Assembly (NCBI GenBank): GCA_020055645.1
Contig: CM034547.1
Span: forward strand, 6,200,001-6,264,000
DNA: 64,000 bases
Origin: Tomocerus qinae
Lineage: Eukaryota > Arthropoda > Collembola > Entomobryomorpha > Tomoceridae
Direction: 5' to 3'
Part shown: positions 12,041-21,660 of the stretch, one piece after another
Layout: the number at the start of each line of letters is the position of its first letter
Position numbering within the stretch: position 1 is the first letter of the stretch
The notes under the pieces: generated by a model
The model's input: the letters and a program-made list of their open reading frames with translations, nothing else
Told to the model about the DNA's origin: nothing
Database searches by the model: none
Program-made: the position numbers and the translations under genes

Positions 12041-14235
12041 ATGTATTCGATTTCAAGACAACATATCGATTTTAGTTTGTGTGCAAATTGTAGTAAAATA
12101 GGAAGTATAGAGGAAGTTGATATTATTAGCTCAGGAGGTTCTAACTTTAGTATTAATGTTTTGAAAACAAAAGTTGTGGATGCTCTGGAGTTTCTTTACG
12201 GAATTTCCTGGGTGGATTTTACTGATAAATTTGAAAAATGTAATAAGTCTGAAAATAATGATTATTTTGGAGTGACGGATAATAAACTTCTGAATAATGT
12301 AACTCTATGCAAGACCTGTGCTTCCCTAGTAGCTGAGAGTTATCGATTTCAAAAGAATTTAGAAAGTTTAAGTCATTCAAAATCTTTACTGCAATTGGCC
12401 AAACGAATATGTGGCTGTCGACCTCCTGACAACAATTTCGTGGATTATTTGCAGAATAATTCAATTAATGACAATGAAACCTTTGAAGAATTAATCGTGG
12501 TGAATCAGCAGGATGCAGATGCGGTGGACAACAATAGTGTCAATGACTTTCCTTTTGACGACCGAGGGAGTGAGGTTGATGGGTTCCGATATACTGGGAA
12601 TAATGACGACGATATTGAAATTAAGTATGTTCCAGTATCCGATTTTGGGGACCGTCCAAACCCGACTGACCATGTGAAGCTTAAAGACCTGCGGATAGCC
12701 CTTCATAAAATTCCTAAGCATATACTTCAAAGTGTTTTGAGAAAAAAAGCAACAGGAACCAATAAAAATATTTCTTCGAAAAGTAAAAATACTAAACCGG
12801 CTAAGCAAAAAAGTAAGGCAAGATTGAACAATTGCCAAATCATCTTACAACATTTTTAAGTTATAATTTCTGGGTTTTTCATTAATTTTCTTGACAATTA
12901 TTTATTTCATTTTTTAGAATGCCTTGAAAAGTTGAGACCACGGGCCACTTCAACGAGGCTAAAACGACGAAAACCAGCTGGAGGAAGTGTACAAAGATTC
13001 GAAGATTTAAATGGTGATGAAAAAGTTCTAAAAGTTGATAAAACTGAAAAGGTGAAACTTCGGAAAAGAAAAAGAAAATCTCCCAAGAATGAAAACGATT
13101 CTCCTAGAGACGATCTGGAAAATAAGGAATCAGACTTAAATACTTCCACAAAAAGTAAAATAAATCTCATTTTCGTTTTCATTTGAGGAAATATTTTACT
13201 AATTAGTTTTATTTGATTGTTTCAGAGAAGAGACAGAAGGAAGTAAAGCCGAAACCGGAATTAGAAGAATTTTCGAAAACCTACGAATGCAGAATATGCC
13301 ACGAGTTTTTTTCGAAATCTTATTTGTTAACACGGCACCGACGTACTCATAACATTCACAGACCACTGAAACCAGAAAACCCAGCGAAACCCTATACATG
13401 TGATGTTTGCGAGAGAGTGTGTCCAAATTTTAATGCCTACAAAAGACATTTTAGGGTTAGACATAAAGAGACTCATAAAATATCTTGCCACATTTGTGGG
13501 AAAATATTCAAGGAAGGCTATTTAAAAGCCCACCTTAAATTGATCCACGCGGACGAAGAGGAGAAAGAGAAAAAGAAAACCGAATGCCAAATCTGTGGGA
13601 AAATTTTGCCGAAAGCTACCTTACCTGTTCATATGAAAATTCACAGTGAAGATAGAGAAAAGTTTGTTTGCGAACATTGTGGAAATGTTTACTGGAAGAA
13701 GGAAAATTACAATAGGCATATGCTTTCGCATAACTCAGATTTATCAGCTCCGTTTTCATGTAAATTTTGCCAGAAACCTTTTTATGGAAAGTATGCTTTG
13801 GAAAGACATGAACGAAGACACAACAAAGATGGTAAGAAGCCTTTTGCTTGTGATATGTGCGAAAAAAGTTTCAACGAAAATTATATGTTGGTGCGCCACA
13901 AAGTAAAGCATCAAGAAGATAGACCTTTCAACTGTGACTTATGTGGAAAAGGTTTCAAAAGTTCAGAATATTTAATTATGCACCAAAAAGGCACTCACGC
14001 CAAAATAAGAAAGGTGAACGATTTTCCGTGTTTAATATGTGGAATGAAATTTCTGACTAAAAAGAAATTGGGTGCCCATGCAACTTTTCACAACATCACT
14101 GAAGAAAATCGGGACGATGAAAATGGAAACAATCAGCTTATAATACTGGGTACTCACGATACTCCTTCAAATATAACATACGAATGCGAAACTGTAACTG
14201 TAATAACGGACGAAAATTTTATTACTTGTTCGTAA
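12041..14235 (+). CDS. ZAD-type C2H2 zinc-finger transcription factor
   Basis: Exons: 12041-12812, 12918-13154 and 13226-14235, with phases 1 and 1 matching, giving 672 residues. The N-terminal 130 residues have two cysteine pairs (CANC and CKTC) spaced as in a ZAD (zf-AD) domain, a dimerisation module typical of arthropods. An acidic linker follows, then a basic Lys/Arg-rich segment in exon 2. Exon 3 carries nine C2H2 fingers, roughly residues 356-625, for example YECRICHEFFSK...HRRTH and FACDMCEKSF...HKVKH. The protein should bind DNA in the nucleus and regulate transcription; its targets cannot be told. A short upstream frame (12024-12101) overlaps the start out of frame and could damp translation. 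The fingers are certain; the ZAD is likely but diverged. Confidence 0.88.
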
Positions 14236-14573
14236 TAGAACAAAAATTCAACTTTATTAATTAACAGTATGTTTTGGAAGTATTAAGATTGAATATTTTT
14301 TGTTTACGTTCTGAAGCCCTTCTACTATTCACTAATTCACCATATTATTTACTTGCATTGAATTGAGTTTTAAACCAAATTAAGCTCATTTGTAATATAT
14401 AATATATATTATATAAAAATAATATATTGAAGTATCATGACGATTCCCAAATTCGTAAAATTGTAAATATTTTATATTGATGTAATATTAATTCAAAATA
14501 AATAAATATTGAGATCGAGAAAGACAAATAAAAATAAATAAGTAACTTGCTTCAAATTACGGGAATGTTGATT
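14236..14573. other. Convergent 3' spacer
   Basis: The zinc-finger gene (+) and the second F-box gene (-) converge here. The 338 bp contain AATAAA-type signals around 14500 and an AT palindromic run near 14395-14425, as expected for two facing 3' UTRs. Confidence 0.5.
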
Positions 14574-16097
14574 TTACTTCCCTCGAGTCATTTTTACGAA
14601 TTCATCCGGGCTAATTCCAAGCCCTTTCCCATTTTGAAATATGTAATAATCAGCTATTTTGTCAATACGGTATAATAACCGAGAGTTCGAAGGTTTTTCA
14701 ATCACCTTCCCTTCTAACTCTTTGTCCCACCAAAAAAATCGACCAATTAGAAACTTATCAACACTTGGCATCCATTCTTCCATCAATTTCACAGCATCCC
14801 GCTCATATCGATACCCGTTGATGTGGTCATTAGAAATAACTATTTGTTTTGTGTTAACGGATTTGACGAATTCTTCCGCGTCTTCGAAAGAGTAATTATT
14901 AAGGGTGAGAGAATCCAGGTCAATCTTATGACATCCTTCAGTGTCAATTTTGACTTTTGTCAGTGACAGTCTCTGTATTGTTCTTGGTACCATGGTCCAA
15001 TGTAATTCGGTGGAATTGAACTTTGACGACGATTCTAAAGTCAGGTCAACTAAAGTAGATCCGTGAGTAAAGTAACAGAGACTAGAAATTTTCTCTTCTG
15101 ATAATTTTAGGGATTTTAAATTATTTAAATATGTTTGCTTGGAACTGTATATTTTAGCACGAATTAATTCTAATTTTTGAATTGAGTCTGGTAGTCGGGA
15201 GAGATCAACATCAGTTTCTTTAATTGTCAAACATTTTATATTCATAGATTTACAACATGGAAATCTCTCTGACGTCTCAGACAAATTATCAAGTGTTTGA
15301 TATTTTTCAATAATGCAGTGCTCAACCTTCCAAGTGCAGTTTTCCCACTTATTAGCTGGAATTTGATTTAATTCCAGGGTATTTAGAGTAGCACAGCCAA
15401 CTAAATCCAGAAAAATATTTGCTTGATTGAATTTTCGAAGTTTACCAATCACAATTTTGTCGGCGTTAGTAAAACAGAAGACTTCGTTCAGGGCTACATT
15501 CGTTTGCTCGTCGAATCTGACATTGTACAAATGAATTTCTTTGAAAGAAATTTGAGTCTTCTCACTTTTTATTAAACTGCAATTAATTAGAACCAAATGT
15601 TTGAGCGAAACAAAATTGGCGCAGTCAATTTTAAATTCTGGGTTCGGGGAGAAGCTGTTTTTGATGTTTAATTTGGTGAGTATCTTGGGATTAAAGCCAT
15701 CAAACTTGAATTCGGATGGAATATCTGGTTCTTCAGATAAAGAAATATATCTTAGGGATAGTTCTTGAACAGAATTTTCAATAGATTTAAAAACTGCTGT
15801 TAATGCTTTAATATTCCATGACTGTCCTTTAAAGATGAACGCATTGAACGAAGTTTCTTCCAGCCGGTGTCTAAAAGCCGAATAAAAATTCTCACTTATT
15901 CTTGTTGAAACATCTTTTTCGCTGTCTTTGCAAACACTATTGCCAGAATTGGCACCCCCATTCGCAAACAAACAAATTTGCATTTTCGGGATTAAGGTGA
16001 CTGTGTATACGATTTGGGAATCTCTGGTGACTATCAAAATACATGTTAAAATTTTTTGCCATTCTTGATATAACTTCCAGAGTTTTACTCCGATTTT
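14574..16097 (-). CDS. F-box/LRR-like protein 2 (5' end unresolved)
   Basis: The reverse strand is open from a possible splice acceptor (TTCATTAG, exon starting at 16097) to the stop at 14574, about 508 codons. The first in-frame ATG is at 15983. The start of this frame resembles the F-box end of F-box protein 1: LWKLYQEWQKI against CRYVCREWNQV, and DSQI against RSQI. Leucine-rich-repeat-like sequence follows. The end, IGRFFWW...DYYIFQNGKGLGISPDE, matches the C-terminal block of the other gene, so they are paralogues. Upstream, the F-box-like sequence continues only in another frame interrupted by a stop. Either an exon is missing from my model, translation starts inside, or the 5' end is decayed. 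The 5' region is also duplicated in inverse orientation nearby. Role presumed as an SCF adaptor. Confidence 0.6.
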   Translation of the reverse strand, partial: KIGVKLWKLYQEWQKILTCILIVTRDSQIVYTVTLIPKMQICLFANGGANSGNSVCKDSEKDVSTRISENFYSAFRHRLEETSFNAFIFKGQSWNIKALTAVFKSIENSVQELSLRYISLSEEPDIPSEFKFDGFNPKILTKLNIKNSFSPNPEFKIDCANFVSLKHLVLINCSLIKSEKTQISFKEIHLYNVRFDEQTNVALNEVFCFTNADKIVIGKLRKFNQANIFLDLVGCATLNTLELNQIPANKWENCTWKVEHCIIEKYQTLDNLSETSERFPCCKSMNIKCLTIKETDVDLSRLPDSIQKLELIRAKIYSSKQTYLNNLKSLKLSEEKISSLCYFTHGSTLVDLTLESSSKFNSTELHWTMVPRTIQRLSLTKVKIDTEGCHKIDLDSLTLNNYSFEDAEEFVKSVNTKQIVISNDHINGYRYERDAVKLMEEWMPSVDKFLIGRFFWWDKELEGKVIEKPSNSRLLYRIDKIADYYIFQNGKGLGISPDEFVKMTRGK

Positions 16098-16369
16098 CTA
16101 ATGAAGTACATTTACGGAAAGGTAAAAACATTGGCTAGGATTTAATTTGGGAAAATTTTCGATTTTTTTGATTATTTAGCAGTAGCAATGGTTCAAAATT
16201 TTATGCGAATTTCTATCCAGATGTCATCATTAAAGTGTGACATGTATAAAAACTGAGGCAATAATCGAACATTTTCCCAAATTAAATCCTAGCCAATGCG
16301 TTTGCCTTTCCGAAAATGTACATCATTAGAAAATCGGAGTAAAACTCTGGAAGTTATATCAAAAATAGC
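16056..16369. repeat. Inverted duplication of the F-box gene 5' region
   Basis: The segment 16056-16158 and the reverse complement of 16266-16369 match over about 100 bases at roughly 90% identity, separated by a spacer of about 110 bases. Shared stretches include CATTGGCTAGGATTTAATTT and CCAGAGTTTTACTCCGATTT. The left arm is the 5' part of F-box gene 2; the right arm is its mirror copy. Transcription across it would give a long hairpin. No target-site duplication is evident, so a local duplication is more likely than a MITE. Confidence 0.75.
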
Positions 16370-17289
16370 AAAGAGAGTTTCATAAAAAAGGTTGAAATGT
16401 AAACTGCCTCATACTTGACCGGATGTGCAAGTCATAGAATATCCGACATTGAAGCAATGGACTGATATCAACTTGACATGAGCTAGAGCATTGAGCTTTT
16501 TCTCTATGCCAACGCTGATGGTGTCATAATTTTCATAGTGTCATTGCTTGATTACAGTCAGTAGTAATTCGATCCCATGGTTACTGATGTCCCACCCAAG
16601 AGATAGCAGTGCAATACTCGAAATAATGTGTGGAAATGCAAATGTGCCTCTACATCCAAATGTAGCCAGTTCATGGCATGAACAAATTCTTGTGCACATT
16701 GGATGAAGATTTTGCAGTGCAGATTGCTGTTGCTATTGGCTCCCTGTGTTAAATAGCTACATACCATTCAAAATTAGGAACTTCCTTGGAAACTTTCAAT
16801 TTTGTTATTTTGAAGTATTGCAATATACTGCCCAGCGTCGAATACTGCGATTGTGTGGTTATCTCCAGTTAGTTTTTCGGTTAGTAGGGCTATGGGTTTC
16901 GGCTACCGTTAGAAGCATATTTTTATTTGAATTTTGAAATATTTAAAAATTTCGAATTTCGAAATAAAAGAGGAACAGCCACCTTAAGTAACAAGCGCAG
17001 ATTATCTCGTTCCATTTTGCACACACAAGTCGAGACCGTTTCAAGTCTTCGCCACTTTGAAAATTGAATATACATTCCAGGATCTAGAAAATTAAAACAA
17101 ACAGTACCGTAATAAGCCTAAAGGAGGGGATCGCATTTTCAAATACCACTGGGCTAGCCATGGGAACATTAACAAAAAAAATATTGGGCTGGATTTGCTA
17201 CTGAAAATTAGCTATATCATTAATGCAATGTGAATTTCCAATTTTCATTTACCATTTTTAGATTTTCAACAAAAATATTTTTACCACAA
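16370..17289. other. Non-coding spacer before the satellite
   Basis: About 0.9 kb between the inverted repeat and the satellite array. Short frames here are weak and mostly start at non-ATG codons. I see no gene. Confidence 0.5.
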
Positions 17290-20040
17290 TAATATGACTT
17301 TTGCCTAAATGCTTATAGTATGTACTAATAAATACATTTGTAAAAACCTAGACGTACGATATTTCCTAAAGCCTTTGCCCTCAATTTATGAAGATGGTGC
17401 CGTTAAATCCCTGCCTAATAGTTCCATGAGTAACTGAAAACTTTTCAGTATTTAATTATGTGCAAGTACTTATAAAATAATATCTTAATAAATCATAAGT
17501 AGTATGTACAAATACGAAATACGCATATGGTAAAATCAATATATGCGGCATTTCCTACATCCTTAACCCTCAATCGATGTAATTAGTGAAATGTAATAAC
17601 TGATCACATGGTCTAACAATAGCTGAAAAGTATTCAGTAGTTCATTATGTGCAAATAATTGAAAAATAACATCTTCCTAAATGCTCGTTAATGTATACTG
17701 AAATGCAAGTAGGAAAATCAAAACATGTGATATTTTCTTGATTTTTGACCCTCAATCATTCTAATTAGTTCCAAACAATCACCGCTCAGTAGGTCAACTA
17801 ACAACTGAAAACTATTCTGTATTTAGTTGTGTGCAAGTACATATAAAATAATATCTTCCTAAATGCTCAGTAATGTATACTAAAGTGTATATGGTAAAAA
17901 CATGATATATAATATTTCCTAAATCCTTCACCCTCAATCGTTCTAATCAGTGCCATAACGTCACTGCTCTGTAGGCCCCTTAATAACTGAAAACTATTCA
18001 GTATTTCATTGTGTGCAACTACTTGAAAAATTATATATTCCTAAATGCTAAGTTATGTATACTAAAGTGTACGTGGTAAAAACAAGTCATGTGATACTTC
18101 TTAGATGCTTCACCCTCAATCGTTCTAATTAGTGCCATACAATCACTGGTTATTAGGTCTAGTAATAACTGAAAACTATTCAGTATTTCATTGTGTGCAA
18201 CTACTTGAAAAATTATATCTTCCTAAATGCTATGTTATGTATACTAAAGTGCATGTGGTAAAAACAAGTCATGTGATACTTCTTAGATGCTTCACCCTCA
18301 ATCGTTCTAATTAGTGCCATACAGTCACTGGTTATTAGGTCTAGTAATAACTGAAAACTATTCAGTATTTCATTGTGTGCAACTACTTGAAAAATTATAT
18401 ATTCCTAAATGCTAAGTTATGTATACTAAAGTGTACGTGGTAAAAACAAGTCATGTGATACTTCTTAGATGCTTCACCCTCAATCGTTCTAATTAGTGCC
18501 ATACAATCACTGGTTATTAGGGGTTGTAATAACTGAAAACTATTCAGTATTTCATTGTGTGCAACTACTTGAAAAATTATATCTTCCTAAATGCTATGTT
18601 ATGTATACTAAAGTGCATGTGGTAAAAACAAGTCATGTGATACTTCTTAGATGCTTCACCCTCAATCGTTCTAATTAGTGCCATACAATCACTGGTTATT
18701 AGGTCTAGTAATAACTGAAAACTATTCAGTATTTCATTGTGTGCAACTACTTGAAAAATTATATCTTCCTAAATGCTATGTTATGTATACTAAAGTGCAT
18801 GTGGTAAAAACAAGTCATGTGATACTTCTTAGATGCTTCACCCTCAATCGTTCTAATTAGTGCCATACAATTACTGGTTATTAGGTCTAGTAATAACTGA
18901 AAACTATTCAGTATTTCATTGTGTGCAACTACTTGAAAAATTATATATTCCTAAATGCTAAGTTATGTATACTAAAGTGTACGTGGTAAAAACAAGTCAT
19001 GTGATACTTCTTAGATGCTTCACCCTCAATCGTTCTAATTAGTGCCATACAGTCACTGGTTATTAGGTCTAGTAATAACTGAAAACTATTCAGTATTTCA
19101 TTGTGTGCAACTACTTGAAAAATTATATATTCCTAAATGCTAAGTTATGTATACTAAAGTGTACGTGGTAAAAACAAGTCATGTGATACTTCTTAGATGC
19201 TTCACCCTCAATCGTTCTAATTAGTGCCATACAATCACTGGTTATTAGGGGTTGTAATAACTGAAAACTATTCAGTATTTCATTGTGTGCAACTACTTGA
19301 AAAATTATATATTCCTAAATGCTAAGTTATGTATACTAAAGTGTACGTGGTAAAAACAAGTCATGTGATACTTCTTAGATGCTTCACCCTCAATCGTTCT
19401 AATTAGTGCCATACAGTCACTGCTCATACAGTCTAATAATAACTGAAAATATTCAGTATTGCATTGTGTGCAAGTACTTGAAAAATTATATCATTCAAAA
19501 TGTTGAGCTATGTATACTAAAGTGTGTATGATAAAAACAAGACATTTGATATTTCTTCGATGCTTCACCCTCAATCGTTCTTATCAGTGCCATAAAGTCA
19601 CTGCTCATATGGTCTGAAAATAACTGAAAACTATTCAGTATTTCATTGTGTGCAAGTACTTTTTGTGCAAGTATCTTTCAAAATGTTCAGTAATATATAC
19701 TAAAAGAAGACAAGTGATGTTTCATAGATCCCTAATCCTCAATCGTTCTAATTAGTGCCATAAAGTCACTGCTCTATAGGTACATGAATAATCGAAAACG
19801 ATTTAGTACTTTATTGTGTGCGAATACTTAATAATAGTATCTTCTAAAATGCTAAGTAATGTACACAAATATGCATATGGAATAAACAAGACGTGATATT
19901 TCATGAAGGCCCCACTCTGATTTGTTCTAATTAGTAGTATAAATCACTGCTGAGTTATTCTTAATGCGTTTTTATTTATATTTACTATTTAAATGTGCGC
20001 AATTACTTTTATAATGACATTTCATGAATGTAGAGGTAAA
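17290..20040. repeat. Tandem satellite, about 182 bp unit, about 15 copies
   Basis: The marker CCCTCAATCG(TTCTAATTAGTG) recurs near 17567, 17749, 17930, 18112, 18294, 18477, 18659, 18841, 19023, 19205, 19387 and 19568, a spacing of 180-183 bp. Each unit also contains AACTGAAAACTATTCAGTAT, whose ends CTGAA/TTCAG are self-complementary. Units from about 17930 to 19387 are nearly identical; those at both edges are diverged, and the last are shortened to about 170 bp. Two sequence variants intermix in the middle (TATATTCC with GTGTACG, and TATCTTCC with GTGCATG). This is the pattern left by unequal exchange. A 60-codon open frame recurs in the units but looks incidental. Confidence 0.92.
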
Positions 20041-20251
20041 AGCTAACCCAGATCTTATTGTGTTTAAACGATTAAATGATTAATGATTAAATGATAAGTA
20101 GCTGAAAACCTTTTATTTTCCTAATCTTATATATTTAGACATATTTTCTTACAAACAGAATTATGAAATAAATATTAAACGTATTCTGTAGTGAAAACTT
20201 TCTTACAATAACAATAATAGGACATTCAACATTACAATTCTATATAAAGTC

Positions 20252-21400
20252 TTACTTCATAAATGATTTTAAATGCTGAATCAATTTTAATTTGTACAAT
20301 TCGCGTTCTTTTGTATAAAATGTGGGTTCTATTTTCCAGCATCTACACAAATCGTCAGCCATTTTCACAAGCACAATTGCGCATTCCCCAGCGTCCGGCA
20401 TTTTCTTTGGACCAACTTGATAGTCCCAAGTCCATTCGTCTTCGCCATCTTTTTCAACTGCGGCTATGAAGCTCAAACAGATGTCAGAAAATATCTTACT
20501 TTCCTTTTCAAACTTGTCCTTTTTATAGAAATTGTCAGAATCATATACAAGCACTGTTTTAGTTAAACGGTCCACGGCGAGAAGCCCACAGTGGTTTCTT
20601 GATCTTCCTCGTAAATACTCCGGTTTGTAACCAAAATTGGTCCACTTGTAGTACGTTGGTGGAGTTATAAAAGGAACCAAAACTTTAGTCCAATCTTGAG
20701 GCAGTAAAGTAAGAGCTGCTTTGTTAAATGTTGTAACAACATTAGAGTCAACGGTTTTGATGGTAAAGCAAGACACTGGCAAGACCTGTAATATATAATA
20801 ATAATATTTAATATAAAGAATGAGCTAGTGATATGATTTAACACGTTACGTTACTTACGTTGATAATTACAATAAAAGCAATGTACTTACTTTAGCATTA
20901 ATCTGACTTTCATTTTGAAACTTCTTAAGTAAAACCTCTATAATTATGCCGTCCACTCCTTTACATGCTTGAGATATTTGCTTTAAATCAGAAGGATGTA
21001 TTTCATCGCTCTCGTCTTCCCAGAATCCAGTAACTTCTTCTTCCATTAAGATTTCTTCATTTTCCTCATCTTCCAAACAATGACGTTGAAACAGTTTGTA
21101 GTTTTTAGATTTTATGTTGGCTGATGCAAAATGCTGGAGAAAATTACACGTAGTTTCACGAGAATATCCACAAGAAACAAGAATGCTAATCACATTTTTA
21201 CAAAACTCCTCACTTTGCAATTTGGAAACAGTTTCGTATGCATATTTTTTTGCTCTGTCACTCCTATCCCCATAGTTCAAAAACACTTTATGCCAATCCG
21301 ACCGAGTTAATAACACGGAAGGGTTACCACTGCCAAAATTGGATTCGGGGAACTTTATTAACGCTTTTTGAATATGATTAATTGTTACATTTCGAGCCAT
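20252..21400 (-). CDS. Ulp1-like (C48) cysteine protease, probably transposon-borne
   Basis: Exons: 21400-20891 and 20785-20252 (phase 0), giving 347 residues. The C-terminal half has the C48 fold signature: NHCGLLAVDRLTKTVLVYDSD supplies the histidine (about residue 235) and aspartate (about 252), a glutamine follows near 293, and DAGECAIVLVKMADDL carries the putative nucleophilic cysteine near 305 where canonical proteins read N-G-x-D-C-G. The glycine after the cysteine is alanine here and the Trp after the histidine is Cys, so the site is diverged. C48 enzymes cleave SUMO or related modifiers; transposon-borne members are known but poorly understood. The N-terminal 170 residues are acidic near the end and unrecognised. 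It lies directly downstream of the transposase, same strand. It could instead be a host gene. Confidence 0.65.
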
Positions 21401-21660
21401 AGTCGTTGATAAAATTAGCCTTTCAGAACCAGAAATTACTAGAACTGTATTTTATTACAATTTAAAACTATTGCACAAGAACAACCGGAACGACAAAATA
21501 CGACAAAACAATAAAACGCCAACTACTACAAGAACAATGGAAGGCAATTTAAACTTTACCACAATCTATCGCATAAAATAGTACTGTTACCTGTATCATT
21601 TTTAACTACGTTGCTTGCGACATTTTAAAGCAAAAATAATCTATAAATTACAGCTAATAA

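Noticed and set aside
18132-18860. Repeated 60-codon frames (MPYNHWLLG...)
   Set aside because: They recur with the satellite period, start at non-conserved or non-ATG codons and have no protein features beyond the repeat.
17290-20040. CRISPR-like regular repeats
   Set aside because: Units are contiguous, 180 bp long and vary gradually, without unique spacers; this is a eukaryotic satellite.
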